The notes under the pieces: generated by a model
The model's input: only the letters and a program-made list of their open reading frames with translations
Database searches by the model: none
What the model was told of the DNA's origin: nothing
Shown: piece after piece, positions 16,458-25,619 of the stretch
Numbering within the stretch: the first letter of the stretch is position 1
Layout of the letters: each line of letters opens with the position of its first letter
Position numbers and translations under genes: made by a program
Assembly: GCF_900099935.1 (NCBI RefSeq)
Contig: NZ_FNEK01000021.1
Location: 22,040-86,039 of the forward strand
Direction of reading: 5' to 3'
Length of the DNA: 64,000 nt
From: Aliiruegeria lutimaris
Lineage (GTDB): Bacteria > Pseudomonadota > Alphaproteobacteria > Rhodobacterales > Rhodobacteraceae

Positions 16458-17924
16458 ATGAAGAACATGACACTGGAACGTATCAACGCCAGCAATCTCG
16501 GTGGCCGCCCGCGCCCGACGGAACGGATCATTCAATTCGGCGAAGGCAACTTCCTGCGCGCCTTCATGGACTGGAAGATCGACCGCATGAACGAGGAGGC
16601 CGGCACCGATTACGGAATCGTCGTTGTGCGCCCGATCGACGGCGGCATTCCGGTCTCGCTGAATGACAGCGATGGGGTCTACACCGTGCTCTCCCGCGGT
16701 GTTGGCAGCGACGGCGCACCCGTCTCGGACGCTCGCGCCATCGCCGCCGTTCGCCGCGAGATCTCGGCCGTGCAGCAATGGGACGAGGTGCTGAAGCTCG
16801 CCCGCAACCCCGATTTCGTCGCGGTGATATCCAACACGACAGAGGCCGGCATTTCCTATGACGCCTCCTGCCGCCCGCACGACGCCCCGCCGGCGAGCTT
16901 TCCCGCCAAGGTCACGCGCATGCTGATGGAACGCTATGGAGCCTGCGGCGGCGCGGATGCTCCCGGCTTTCACTTCCTGCCCTGCGAACTGATCGACAAG
17001 AACGGCGACACGTTGGAAAAATACGTCTACCAGCACGCCGCCCACTGGGGCCTGCCGGAGGTGTTCATCGCCTGGCTCAAGGCCGAAAACGCGTTCTACA
17101 ATACGCTGGTGGACCGTATCGTGCCGGGCTTTCCGCGCGACGAGGTGGAAACGCTGGAGGCAGAACTCGGATATCACGACCCGCTGATGGTCACGGGCGA
17201 GCTGTTCCATTTCCTCGTCATCGAGAAGCGCGATGACCAGCCCGAACTGGTGCTGCCGATGGCCGAGAAGGACGAGGGCACGATCATCGTTCCGGACGCC
17301 TCCGGCTACAAGGAGCGCAAGGTCGCCATTCTGAACGGCGCCCATACGGGCCTGTGCCCGCTGGCGTTGCTGTCGGGCACCGTGTCGGTAAAGCAGGCGA
17401 TGGACAACCCGGCCGCGAACGCTTTCCTGAAGACCATGCTGGAACAGGAGATCATGCCGCATCTGTCGTTGCCGCCGGAAGAGTTGAAGGCGTTTTGCGA
17501 CGAGGTGCTCCGCCGTTTTGCCAACCCCTTCATCCTGCATCGGTGGTACGATATCTCGCTCAACGGTCTGGCCAAGTTCCACACCCGTAACCTGCCGCGT
17601 TTCAAGGCGCACATGGCCGCGACGGGAGAACCGCCGCGCTGCATGACCCTGTCGCTGGCAGCGTGGCTTGCCTTCTACACAGGGGCGTTCAAAGTCCATG
17701 CGGACCTGCCTCCGCGGGATGCCGAGGACGTCGTCGCACGGATGGCGGAGATCGGCGCGCTGAAATCCAGCGATGGCGTCGAGAGCATGGTTCGGGCGTT
17801 TCTTGCGGACACGACCATTTGGGGCGAGTCGCTGGCCAGCGACGGCCTCGTGGCGGCCACGACGGAGGCCTATGCATTCCTGACAGAAGAACCGTTTACG
17901 CTCGATCGCCTGTCGGATTACTGA
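16458..17924 (+). CDS. uxaB: Tagaturonate reductase (altronate oxidoreductase)
   Basis: UxaB reduces tagaturonate to altronate with NADH. The 488-aa chain belongs to the mannitol dehydrogenase family and shows family segments ERIIQFGEGNFLRAF, VVVRPIDGG, NTTEAGIS, PCELIDKNGD and the catalytic region YKERKVAILNGAHT, which match UxaB better than the mannonate enzyme UxuB. No uxuA gene lies nearby, consistent with the altronate route. It is the second gene of the uxaAB operon and is followed by a GC-rich hairpin. Confidence 0.93.
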   Translation: MKNMTLERINASNLGGRPRPTERIIQFGEGNFLRAFMDWKIDRMNEEAGTDYGIVVVRPIDGGIPVSLNDSDGVYTVLSRGVGSDGAPVSDARAIAAVRREISAVQQWDEVLKLARNPDFVAVISNTTEAGISYDASCRPHDAPPASFPAKVTRMLMERYGACGGADAPGFHFLPCELIDKNGDTLEKYVYQHAAHWGLPEVFIAWLKAENAFYNTLVDRIVPGFPRDEVETLEAELGYHDPLMVTGELFHFLVIEKRDDQPELVLPMAEKDEGTIIVPDASGYKERKVAILNGAHTGLCPLALLSGTVSVKQAMDNPAANAFLKTMLEQEIMPHLSLPPEELKAFCDEVLRRFANPFILHRWYDISLNGLAKFHTRNLPRFKAHMAATGEPPRCMTLSLAAWLAFYTGAFKVHADLPPRDAEDVVARMAEIGALKSSDGVESMVRAFLADTTIWGESLASDGLVAATTEAYAFLTEEPFTLDRLSDY

Positions 17925-17939
17925 TCGACCCAATCAGGG

Positions 17940-17969
17940 ATGGCTGCCGCCCGACCCGGCGGCGGCCAT
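17940..17969. terminator. GC-rich hairpin between convergent uxaB and GntR genes
   Basis: Arms ATGGCTGCCGCC and GGCGGCGGCCAT pair over 12 bp with one wobble and a 6-base loop. It lies 15 bases after the uxaB stop and three bases from the stop of the opposing regulator gene. No U-tract follows on either strand, so it may be a weak bidirectional terminator or an mRNA-end stabiliser. Confidence 0.45.
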
Positions 17970-17972
17970 CGC

Positions 17973-18680
17973 TCAAATGGAGCTTCCAGGCGGAGATTTC
18001 GGAGTTTCGAGCTCTTCCGGATGCGCCACGACCCAATTCAGAACGCCGCTGATATGGGTCCACATCGCGTGTTTCGCCGCATCCACATCGCGGGCGGCGA
18101 TCCCGGCCAGCACTTGCGCGTGTTCCGCGCAGACCTCGGCGAGATCCTGCTGCCGCCAGACGCGCGCACGCACGGTCGGCCCGGACACCAGCTCCAGAAG
18201 CGATGTCAGGATCGGATTTCCGGCAATCTCCGCAAGGATCACGTGAAACCGTGTATCCGCTTCCATCATGGCATCGAAAGAGGCCGCTTGGGACAGTTCC
18301 CTATGGCAGGCATTCAGACGCTCCAGCTCGGCTTCGCTCCGCTTTGCGGCGGCGATGCCGGCAATGTGCAGCTCGATCATCCGCCGGATCTCGAGAAACC
18401 AGATCACCGCCTGCGGGCCCGACACGTCCACCGCGAAGCGCAGCGTCTCGATCATACGGGCCGGATCCAGATCCGAGATGTAGGTCCCGTCGCCCTGGCG
18501 CGCCTCGAGGATCCGCATCGCCTGCATGGCGCGAACCGCCTCCCGCAGTGAGTTGCGGGACAGGCCGAGTTGCGCGGCAAGTTCCGCTTCGACCGGAAGC
18601 CGGTCGCCCGGGCGTAGCTCCCCTGACCGGATCAGTTCCTGAACCAGCGAAATCGCGAGATCCACCTTGCTGTTGCTCAT
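17973..18680 (-). CDS. GntR-family (FadR/FCD) regulator of uronate genes
   Basis: This 235-aa regulator has an N-terminal winged helix (residues 1-70, LAAQLGLSRNSLREAVRAM) and a C-terminal all-helical FCD ligand domain with the Asp/His metal residues (DTRFHVILAEIAGN). FCD-type GntR proteins such as ExuR and UxuR respond to sugar acids. ATG 18680 is chosen because GGAAG lies at a suitable distance upstream. A perfect palindrome just upstream suggests autorepression. It lies between uxaAB and the kduI end of the large uronate operon, whose genes it probably controls. Confidence 0.85.
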   Translation of the reverse strand: MSNSKVDLAISLVQELIRSGELRPGDRLPVEAELAAQLGLSRNSLREAVRAMQAMRILEARQGDGTYISDLDPARMIETLRFAVDVSGPQAVIWFLEIRRMIELHIAGIAAAKRSEAELERLNACHRELSQAASFDAMMEADTRFHVILAEIAGNPILTSLLELVSGPTVRARVWRQQDLAEVCAEHAQVLAGIAARDVDAAKHAMWTHISGVLNWVVAHPEELETPKSPPGSSI

Positions 18681-18703
18681 GCGCCGGACTTCCATTGCTG
18701 GCC

Positions 18704-18720
18704 TGTAGGAAATCCCTACA
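18704..18720. promoter_or_regulatory. Palindromic operator upstream of the GntR gene
   Basis: TGTAGG (18704-18709) and CCTACA (18715-18720) form a perfect inverted repeat with a 5-base spacer, 24 bases before the regulator start. The spacing is normal for a GntR dimer site, so autoregulation is likely. I did not find the same site elsewhere in the cluster by eye. Confidence 0.6.
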
Positions 18721-18796
18721 ACGCGGCCGCAAGGAAGAAAACATCGGATGATTGTGCGCAACGCCCACACGCTCGCTGCGACAGGGGCTAAACAGC

Positions 18797-18825
18797 AAAA
18801 GGCCGGGGCGAATTCCACCCCGGCC
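18797..18825 (-). terminator. Rho-independent terminator of the uxaC-kduI operon
   Basis: On the - strand GGCCGGGG, a 9-base loop and CCCCGGCC are followed by TTTT. The hairpin sits about 50 bases after the kduI stop and ends the six-gene operon that begins with uxaC. Confidence 0.85.
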
Positions 18826-18874
18826 TCGTTGCTCTTCCGACATCACCCGGTTTACCGGGCCCGCGAAGGGATGG

Positions 18875-19699
18875 TCACTTCAGATCGGCCACCGCGAGCA
18901 TGTCCATATCGGTGAAGGCCATGTTGTCGCCCGCCATGGCCCAGCAGAAGGTATAGGCGCCGGTGCCGACCCCGGAGTGAATGGACCAGGGCGGGGAAAG
19001 CACGGCCTCCTCGCTCGCCATCACGATATGGCGGGTCTCCTGTGCCTCGCCCATGAGGTGGAACACACGCTGGCCCTCGGCCACGTCGAAATAGAGATAG
19101 GCCTCCATCCGACGGTCATGGGTATGCGCGGGCATCGTGTTCCAGACCGAACCGCTGTGAAGCTTGGTATAGCCCATCACTAGCTGGCAAGACTGGACGC
19201 CGGTTTCGTGGATGCACTGGTAGATTGTCCGGTCGTTCGAGGTCTCCGCCGAGCCGAGCTTCACCTCGTTGGCATCCTCCGGCTTGATCAGCGTGGTGGG
19301 GTAAGCCTTATGCGCGGGCGTGGACACGATGTAGAACCGGCCCGGACCGGCGAAACTCACCGGGCCCGCTCCGAGGCCGATATAGAGCATGTCGCCCCGG
19401 GCCAGCTCATAGCTTTCCCCGCCGGCGGTGACAGTGCCGGTCTCGCCGATATTCAGGATGCCGGCCTCGCGGCGGGCGAGCCAGGTCTCGGTGCCTGTTT
19501 CGGCCACCGCATCAAGCGTCAGCTCCTTGCCCGCGGGCACGGCACCGCCGACGATCATGCGGTCGTAATGGGTGTAGGTCAGGCGGATTTCACCCTCGGC
19601 GAACATCTCCGCCACATGGAACCGGTCGCGGATTCCCGCGGTGTCGAGCCCTTTGGCGGTCTCGGGATCGGTGGCGTAGAGCGTGGTTACAGTCAGCAT
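18875..19699 (-). CDS. kduI: 5-dehydro-4-deoxy-D-glucuronate isomerase
   Basis: KduI converts 5-keto-4-deoxyuronate, which arises from unsaturated uronates, to 2,5-diketo-3-deoxygluconate. The 274-aa length is standard, and the metal site motif MPAHTHDRRMEAYLYFD with the later WSIHSG is present. It is the last gene of the operon, 13 bases after kdgF, followed by a terminator. The next enzyme, KduD, is not in the window and must lie elsewhere. Confidence 0.95.
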   Translation of the reverse strand: MLTVTTLYATDPETAKGLDTAGIRDRFHVAEMFAEGEIRLTYTHYDRMIVGGAVPAGKELTLDAVAETGTETWLARREAGILNIGETGTVTAGGESYELARGDMLYIGLGAGPVSFAGPGRFYIVSTPAHKAYPTTLIKPEDANEVKLGSAETSNDRTIYQCIHETGVQSCQLVMGYTKLHSGSVWNTMPAHTHDRRMEAYLYFDVAEGQRVFHLMGEAQETRHIVMASEEAVLSPPWSIHSGVGTGAYTFCWAMAGDNMAFTDMDMLAVADLK

Positions 19700-19712
19700 T
19701 TTGGGGGCCTTA

Positions 19713-20024
19713 TCAGAGAAAGTCGTCTCGGCGAGGGGTGAAGGTGTCGATGAGCTGGCCTGCCTTCAGGCAGGTGCAGCCGTGCTCGGCATTCGAGGGA
19801 ATGACGAAACTGTCCCCCGGTCCGACTTCGAAGCTCTCTCCGGCGACGGAAAACCGAAACCGGCCGGAGCGGACATAGGTCGATTGCACATGCGGGTGGC
19901 TGTGCAGCGCGCCTTCGCCGCCCTCGGCAAAGGTGAAGGCGACGACCATCAGCTCCGGCGCTTCCGACAGCACCTGCCGTTTCACGCCGCTTCCGGCATC
20001 GATTTCAGGGAAATCTTGAAGCAT
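19713..20024 (-). CDS. kdgF: Cupin protein, pectin-degradation KdgF
   Basis: KdgF speeds the ring opening of 4,5-unsaturated monouronates to the linear keto form used by KduI. The 103-aa single-cupin length, the metal motif HSHPHVQSTYV and the second motif GPGDSFVIPSNAEHG fit. It sits between the TRAP permease and kduI in the same operon, which supports pectin or alginate-type oligouronate use. Confidence 0.88.
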   Translation of the reverse strand: MLQDFPEIDAGSGVKRQVLSEAPELMVVAFTFAEGGEGALHSHPHVQSTYVRSGRFRFSVAGESFEVGPGDSFVIPSNAEHGCTCLKAGQLIDTFTPRRDDFL

Positions 20025-20034
20025 CGATACTTCC

Positions 20035-21315
20035 TCAGCGGAACAGGGCGGGCAGCCAGAGCGACAGCGCCGGGATGAAGGTTACGAGCAGCAGGGTGAA
20101 TACGGCCGCGGCATAGAAGGGGCCGATGGAGCGCATCACCTGCCAGATCGAGATCTTGCCGACCGCGCAGCCGACGAAAAGCACGGTTCCGACGGGTGGC
20201 GTGCAGAGGCCGATACCGAGGTTCAGGATCAGGATGATACCGAAATGCACCGGGTCCACTCCGAAGGCCATGGCGACCGGCAGGAAGATCGGCGTCGTGA
20301 TGACGATCAGCGGCGACATGTCCATGAAGGTGCCGAGTACAAGCAGGGTGATGTTGATCAGGAGCAGCACGATGATCGGGTTGTCGGAGATGCCCTGCAT
20401 GAACTCCACCAGTGTGGCGGGGATCCTCAGGTAGGCAAGCAGCCAGCCGAAGCCCGCCGCGCAGCCGATCACCAGCAACACCATCGCGGTCGTGCGGACG
20501 GCCCCGATCGTGGCGCCGACGAAGGCCTCCCACGACAATGTACGGTAGGCGATGAAGGTCGCGAAGAGCGCGTAGACAACGGCGATACAGGAGGATTCGG
20601 AGGCGGTGAAGATACCGGAGCGCACGCCGCCGAAGATGATCGCCACGAGGACCAGGCCGGGCAAGGCGTTGATGAACAGGCGTCCAACCATGTTCCAGCC
20701 TTCGAACGGTTCGGTCGGATAGTCGCGGCGGCGGGCCATGATCCAGGCCGCAACCATCAGCGAGCAGGCGAGGATGAAGCCCGGAATGATGCCGGCGGTG
20801 AAGAGGTCGGCGATGGAGAGTTTGCCGCCCGCCGAGATCGAGTAGATGATCAGGTTGTGCGAGGGCGGTAGCATCAGCGAGATCATTGACGAGGTGACGG
20901 TGACTGCCACGGCATAGTCGACATCATATCCACGCTTTTCCATCTGGCCGATCATGATGCCGCCGATGGCGGAGGTATCGGCCGCGGCGGAGCCGGAGAT
21001 GCCGCCGAACATGACGGATGTCAGGATGTTCACCTGACCCAGGCCGCCCTTGAAGTGGCCTACCATCGAGCCTGCGAGCGCCACGAGCCTTCGGGCGATG
21101 TCGCCGCGAACCATCAGTTCGCCGGCATAGATGAAGAAGGGGATCGCCATCAGGGCGAAGACCGAGACGCCCGAGTTCAGGCGCTGGAAGATCACGACCG
21201 GCGGCAGGTCCAGATAGACCACGGTCGCGAAGGAAGCCACGCCGAGGCAGAAGGCGATGGGCGTTCCGATGAACAACAGGAAAACGAAGGTGCCGAAGAG
21301 GATCCAGTATTCCAT
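20035..21315 (-). CDS. TRAP transporter large permease (DctM)
   Basis: This 426-aa membrane protein has the 12-helix DctM pattern, with the family segment LIYSISAG after MLPPSHN and the FIYAGELMVRGDIARR loop. It forms the Na+-driven channel of a tripartite ATP-independent transporter with the next two genes. The start overlaps the DctQ stop by one base (TGATG). Context points to uptake of galacturonate, glucuronate or unsaturated derivatives. Confidence 0.93.
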   Translation of the reverse strand: MEYWILFGTFVFLLFIGTPIAFCLGVASFATVVYLDLPPVVIFQRLNSGVSVFALMAIPFFIYAGELMVRGDIARRLVALAGSMVGHFKGGLGQVNILTSVMFGGISGSAAADTSAIGGIMIGQMEKRGYDVDYAVAVTVTSSMISLMLPPSHNLIIYSISAGGKLSIADLFTAGIIPGFILACSLMVAAWIMARRRDYPTEPFEGWNMVGRLFINALPGLVLVAIIFGGVRSGIFTASESSCIAVVYALFATFIAYRTLSWEAFVGATIGAVRTTAMVLLVIGCAAGFGWLLAYLRIPATLVEFMQGISDNPIIVLLLINITLLVLGTFMDMSPLIVITTPIFLPVAMAFGVDPVHFGIILILNLGIGLCTPPVGTVLFVGCAVGKISIWQVMRSIGPFYAAAVFTLLLVTFIPALSLWLPALFR

Positions 21316-21881
21316 CAGCCTTTCTCCTCAATTCGGTTAGCTGGCACGAGGCCATTCAGTTCGTCCTCGTCGATCGTTTCGCCGAAGCGCGCGGTGGGCA
21401 TACCGGCGGCGCGACGGGCAAGGCGTTCGACAGAGAAGATGATCAACAAGAAACCTCCGCCAACCAGGGGCAGGAAGTCGAAAGCGCCCGAGATTCCGAG
21501 CGAGGGGATCGTGTTTCCGGCAGTCTTTGCGATAAGTTGGCTTCCGTACCAGATCATGCCGAACCCGAAGGCGACGACGACGCAATCGGAGATCGAGTAG
21601 AGCCAGACCTTCACCCGCATCGGCAAGACCATCAGGAACACGTCGAACGAGAGGTGATAGCCTTCGCGCACGCCGACGGCGGCGCCAAGGAAGATGAACC
21701 AGCCCATCACCATGACGGAGCCGGGTTCAGTCCAGATGATGCTGTCATTGAGGACATAACGCCAGAAGACCTGGGCTGCGATCATCGCGGTCATGATGAC
21801 CAGCCCGGCTCCGGATACATAGAGCGCGATGCTACCGATGATACTCGTGACTCTCGCCACAGAACGCATGAATTCCTGCAT
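21315..21881 (-). CDS. TRAP transporter small permease (DctQ)
   Basis: The 188-aa protein has four hydrophobic helices and the DctQ motifs RYVLNDSIIWTEPGSVMVMGWFIFLG. It binds the large permease and completes the membrane unit. It lies between the solute-binding protein gene and the large permease gene and overlaps the latter. Confidence 0.9.
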   Translation of the reverse strand: MQEFMRSVARVTSIIGSIALYVSGAGLVIMTAMIAAQVFWRYVLNDSIIWTEPGSVMVMGWFIFLGAAVGVREGYHLSFDVFLMVLPMRVKVWLYSISDCVVVAFGFGMIWYGSQLIAKTAGNTIPSLGISGAFDFLPLVGGGFLLIIFSVERLARRAAGMPTARFGETIDEDELNGLVPANRIEEKG

Positions 21882-21940
21882 ACCAATCTCCTGCAGTCGA
21901 AGAAGCGGCGGTCGAAGTGACCGCCGCGCCCGATTTTATC

Positions 21941-22915
21941 TCATTCCACCGCTTGGATGCGGGCCACGAGATCTTTCAGTTTCTCGTCGGTGACGTATTT
22001 CTCGTAGACCGGGGCCATGGCCTCGATGAACGGCGTCTTGTCGATATCGGTGATGATCTCGTTGCCGGCGGCGCGGACCTTCTCTTCGGAGGCGGCTTCG
22101 CGATCAGCCCAGAGCTTGCGCTGTACGGCAGTGGATTCCTTGGCGGCTTCCATCACCAGCTTCTGGTCTTCCTCGGAGAGTTTCTCCCAGGAGGCTTTCG
22201 ACATCACCAGAACTTCCGGCACCATCAGGTGCTGGTCAAGCGTGTAGTAGCCGGCGACCTCGAAGTGACCGGAGGACTCGTAGGACGGCCAGTTGTTCTC
22301 GGCGCCGTCGATAACACCGGTCTGGATGCCGCTGTAAACCTCGCCATAGGGCATCGGCGTGGCGTTGGCGCCAAGCGCGCCGACCATGTCGACGAAGAGG
22401 TCCGACTGCATGACGCGGAACTTCATGCCGGCCAGGTCTTCCATCGAAGTGATCGGTTTCTGGCTGTTGTAGAAGCTGCGCGAACCGGCGTCGTAGGAGG
22501 TCAGCGCGATCAGGTCGTGATCGGAGAAGGCACCGAGGATCTCCGCACCAATATCGCCGTCCATCACCTTGTGCATGTGATCAACCGAGCGGAAGATATA
22601 AGGCAGCGAGGGGATCTGGCTTTCGGGGATGATGTTGTTGAACGGCCCGAAGGAGACGCGGTTGAGATCGATGACGCCGAACTGGGTCTGTTCGATCGTG
22701 TCCTTCTCTTCGCCAAGCTGGGCGGAGTGGAACATCTCGACGCAGATCCGACCATCGGTCTTTTCTTCAAGCATCTTGCCCATGGCCTTGACGCCCTCGA
22801 CCGTCGGATAACCATCGGGGTGGGTGTCGGCTGCCTTGAGGGTGATTTCGCAGGCGATCGAGGCCGAGGCCATCGCGACGCTTGCAAGCAGGGCGGCGGT
22901 TACAGTCTTGAGCAT
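21941..22915 (-). CDS. TRAP solute-binding protein (DctP), uronate type
   Basis: The 324-aa protein starts with a Sec signal peptide ([20 protein letters not shown]) and has the DctP fold with the conserved central Arg region [21 protein letters not shown], which binds the carboxylate of the ligand. It captures the substrate in the periplasm. The operon makes a uronic acid the likely ligand. It follows uxaC by 27 bases. Confidence 0.92.
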   Translation of the reverse strand: MLKTVTAALLASVAMASASIACEITLKAADTHPDGYPTVEGVKAMGKMLEEKTDGRICVEMFHSAQLGEEKDTIEQTQFGVIDLNRVSFGPFNNIIPESQIPSLPYIFRSVDHMHKVMDGDIGAEILGAFSDHDLIALTSYDAGSRSFYNSQKPITSMEDLAGMKFRVMQSDLFVDMVGALGANATPMPYGEVYSGIQTGVIDGAENNWPSYESSGHFEVAGYYTLDQHLMVPEVLVMSKASWEKLSEEDQKLVMEAAKESTAVQRKLWADREAASEEKVRAAGNEIITDIDKTPFIEAMAPVYEKYVTDEKLKDLVARIQAVE

Positions 22916-22942
22916 TGTGGGTTCCTCCCGTTGGGTTGCTCT

Positions 22943-24349
22943 TCAGAGTTTGTAGGCTTGTTTGACAAGCCTGTAGGCAAGGTCTTGGGCGACCTCGAAA
23001 GCTTCGTCCTCGGCCAGCCGCCCGGTGCGGACCAGCGTGGCGAGGTATGCGCTGTCCACCCGCCGCGCGACGTCGTGCCGGGCGGGAATGGAGCAGAAGG
23101 CGCGGGTGTCGTCGTTGAAACCGACCGTATTGTAGAAACCGGCGGTCTCCGTCGTCATCTCCCGGAAACGCCGCATTCCTTCGGCGCTGTCATGGAACCA
23201 CCATGCCGGGCCGAGGCGCAGCGCAGGATAGACACCGGCCAGCGGCGCAAGCTCGCGGGCATAGGTTGTCTCGTCCAGCGTGAAGAGGATGATCGTGAGG
23301 TTCGGTTCGGTGCCGACAGCGTCGAGCATCGGTTTGAGCGCTGCGACGTAATCCGTGCGACCGGGAATATCGAAGCCCTTGTCGCGACCGAAGAGTTCCA
23401 TCATCGGTGCGGAATGGTTGCGCCGGGAGCCCGGGTGAATCTGAAGCACCAACCCGTCGTCAAGACTCATGCGCGCCATCTCGGTCAACATGTGACCGCG
23501 GAAGGCATCGGCCTCCTCGGGCGTGCACGTTCCTTTCAGGGCTTTTTCGAACAGCGCCACCGCCTCGGATCGGGGGAGATTCTCGGTCCGCGCTGTTGCG
23601 TGGCCATGATCCGAGGAGGTGGCGCCGAACTCCTTGAAATACGCCCGACGAATGCGGTGCGCTTCAAGGTAGCCGTCCCAGGTGGTGGCGTCGGTGCCGG
23701 CGAGCGCGCCAAGCTTTTCGATGTTCTCCGCAAAGCCCTCGAACTCGGGATCCACGACCGGGTCCGGCCGGTATGCGGTCACCACGTTGCCGTTCCAGTC
23801 ACTGTCGCGGATCATCTTGTGCCAGCGCAGATCGTCGAGCGGGCTTTCCGTTGTTGCGATAGTCTCGATGCCAAAACGGTCGAACAGGGCGCGGGGGCGG
23901 AATTCCGGCTTCGCCAGGCAATCCGAGATGTGGTCATAGAAGGCATCCGCGGTATCGGGCCCGAACCTGCCGGTCAGGCCAAAGACCTCTCGGAAGGAAT
24001 GGTCCAGCCACATCCGCGAGGGCGTTCCGCGAAACAGGTGAAAGTTCTCGGCGAAGAGGCGCCAGATTTTCCGGCCGTCGGTCTCGACCCGGGTGCCATC
24101 TGCATGCGGCACGCCCAGGGCGTCGAGCGAGACCCCTTGCGAAAACAGCATCCGGAACACGTAGTGGTCCGGCGTCACGAACAGCTGCGCGGGATCGGGA
24201 AAGGCCGCGTTCTCTGCATACCACCGCGGATCGGTGTGCCCGTGCGGGCTGACGATCGGCAGGTCTTTCACGGTCGAATAGATCTCTGCGGAAAGGCTTC
24301 GTACGGACGGCTCAGTCGGGAACAGTCGGTACTTGTCAAGTTCGGGCAT
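22943..24349 (-). CDS. uxaC: Glucuronate/galacturonate isomerase
   Basis: UxaC isomerises D-galacturonate to tagaturonate and D-glucuronate to fructuronate. The 468-aa length matches the family. Metal-binding SPHGHTDPRWYAEN lies near residue 34, with family segments LFRGTPSRMWLDHSF and GSRRNHSAPMMELFG later. It is the first gene of the operon. The promoter region in front contains a 31-base inverted repeat. Confidence 0.95.
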   Translation of the reverse strand: MPELDKYRLFPTEPSVRSLSAEIYSTVKDLPIVSPHGHTDPRWYAENAAFPDPAQLFVTPDHYVFRMLFSQGVSLDALGVPHADGTRVETDGRKIWRLFAENFHLFRGTPSRMWLDHSFREVFGLTGRFGPDTADAFYDHISDCLAKPEFRPRALFDRFGIETIATTESPLDDLRWHKMIRDSDWNGNVVTAYRPDPVVDPEFEGFAENIEKLGALAGTDATTWDGYLEAHRIRRAYFKEFGATSSDHGHATARTENLPRSEAVALFEKALKGTCTPEEADAFRGHMLTEMARMSLDDGLVLQIHPGSRRNHSAPMMELFGRDKGFDIPGRTDYVAALKPMLDAVGTEPNLTIILFTLDETTYARELAPLAGVYPALRLGPAWWFHDSAEGMRRFREMTTETAGFYNTVGFNDDTRAFCSIPARHDVARRVDSAYLATLVRTGRLAEDEAFEVAQDLAYRLVKQAYKL

Positions 24350-24377
24350 GGGTGAATCGCTCCCTGCGAATCCGCGC

Positions 24378-24408
24378 TAGCAGACAAGTGTTGATCGCTA
24401 GTCTGCTA
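24378..24408. promoter_or_regulatory. Inverted repeat between uxaC and the GntR gene
   Basis: TAGCAGAC (24378-24385) and GTCTGCTA (24401-24408) are perfect 8-bp arms with a 15-base spacer, placed in the only gap between the divergent uxaC and GntR genes. A third partial copy, TATGCTAG, follows. It is the likely operator through which the adjacent GntR protein controls the uronate operon and itself. Confidence 0.6.
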
Positions 24409-24410
24409 AT

Positions 24411-25142
24411 ATGCTAGATGCTCAAACCAGTCAACTGCGGTGTATGCCAATGCCCTTCAAGCCGAACCCCATGTCGCTTGATCCAGTATCGCGTCCCAAA
24501 GTTTCGGATCAGGTATATGCGGCACTCCACGCGCAGATCGTGGACCTTTCGCTCCCACCCGGAACCCGGATGTCGGAACTGGACGTCGCCCGGGCTGTTG
24601 GGGTCTCCCGACAACCGGTAAGAGACGCCTTTTATCGCTTGGCGCAGCAGGGGTTCGTCGACATTCAGCCGCAGCGCGCCACTAGCGTCAGCCCGATCTC
24701 CGTCGAACGTGTCATGCAGGCCCGGTTTGTTCGGACGGCCGTGGAAGTGGAGACCATAAAAGCCGCCAGCCGGAAGGTGACGGAGGCGGACCTGCAGCGG
24801 TTGCGCGAGACGCTCGAGCAGCAAGTCGCGGCGGTGAACAATGACGAAAAGTCGCGGTTTCACGCCCTGGATGACGGCTTCCACCAAGAGATCTGCATGA
24901 TTTCCGGCCACTCCTATGCATGGCAGATCATCAGCGAGAACAAGGCCCATCTCGACCGCGCGCGCCTTCTGTCCTTGTCGTTCAATCTCGAACAGACACT
25001 CGAGGAACATTTGAGAATCATGACGGCTCTCGAGGAAAGCAACCCGGAGGAATGTGAAAAACGGATGCGCCGCCATCTGTCACGCCTCGTGGAAGAGATC
25101 GGGCGGATCCAGCAAGAGAACCCGAGCTACTTCTCGGTCTGA
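24411..25142 (+). CDS. GntR-family (FCD) regulator, divergent from uxaC
   Basis: The winged-helix domain (VARAVGVSRQPVRDAFYRLAQ) is followed by an FCD domain (ALDDGFHQEICMISGHS, LEEHLRIMTAL). The first ATG gives 243 aa, but it touches the upstream operator; starts at 24444 or 24471 give 232 or 223 aa and agree better with family length. It probably controls the uxaC-TRAP-kdgF-kduI operon in response to a uronate. Two GntR regulators in one uronate locus may divide control between uxaAB and the transport operon. Confidence 0.85.
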   Translation: MLDAQTSQLRCMPMPFKPNPMSLDPVSRPKVSDQVYAALHAQIVDLSLPPGTRMSELDVARAVGVSRQPVRDAFYRLAQQGFVDIQPQRATSVSPISVERVMQARFVRTAVEVETIKAASRKVTEADLQRLRETLEQQVAAVNNDEKSRFHALDDGFHQEICMISGHSYAWQIISENKAHLDRARLLSLSFNLEQTLEEHLRIMTALEESNPEECEKRMRRHLSRLVEEIGRIQQENPSYFSV

Positions 25143-25619
25143 TCCAGTCGCACAATGGCAATAGCCCTGTCAGGGGGCGCTGTTTGTGGCGGGACGCGAC
25201 CGGTTCAAATACCTTCGAAGCACTCCGGATTTCGCCTGCACGAACGCGGGATAGGGATCCCCCAACGACTCGGCGAACGGTTGCGCCCTTGTAGCGACCA
25301 GTTCGAATCCGTCTGTCCCCATACAAACCGGAACGCGCAATATTGAATGCCCACGTGTTGAGCAGGTTTGCGTAGAGCTGCCCAATCTCCTCGCAAACCC
25401 GAGGCCCGGCAAACATATTTCTCGGCGGATCGAAACGCGGCGGCCTGCGGCCGAGGCCCTACCAGGCTGAAATAAAATAAAAAATTCTACCGCCCTTGGG
25501 CTTCCTTCGATTTCCACCGCTTGGATACGGACCGCCCGAGGTTGACACATTGTTTGGAGGATTTACGGTGATTAAACGATTTTTCACATTCCCCAAACGG
25601 CGACACAGCGATTCTCCCC
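25143..25619. other. Intergenic region with possible gene remnant and LacI promoter
   Basis: On the - strand between about 25180 and 25420 two adjacent frames read protein-like (EEIGQLYANLLNTWAFNIA, then FELVATRAQPFAESLGDPY), as expected from a frameshifted remnant, but I cannot name the family. The last 80 bases hold a -35-like TTGACA at 25543-25548 and a LacI-type operator before the LacI gene. Confidence 0.35.
25568..25587. promoter_or_regulatory. LacI-type operator in front of the lacI-ABC operon
   Basis: GTGA and TCAC flank a 12-base core TTAAACGATTTT with the central CG typical of LacI/PurR-family operators. It lies 32 bases before the regulator start and downstream of a TTGACA box, so autorepression of the whole operon is likely. 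Confidence 0.6.

Noticed and set aside
21917..24355. Open frame of 812 codons on +
   Set aside because: It lies antisense to dctP and uxaC, both of which show clear family motifs. Long antisense frames are common in this GC-rich DNA.
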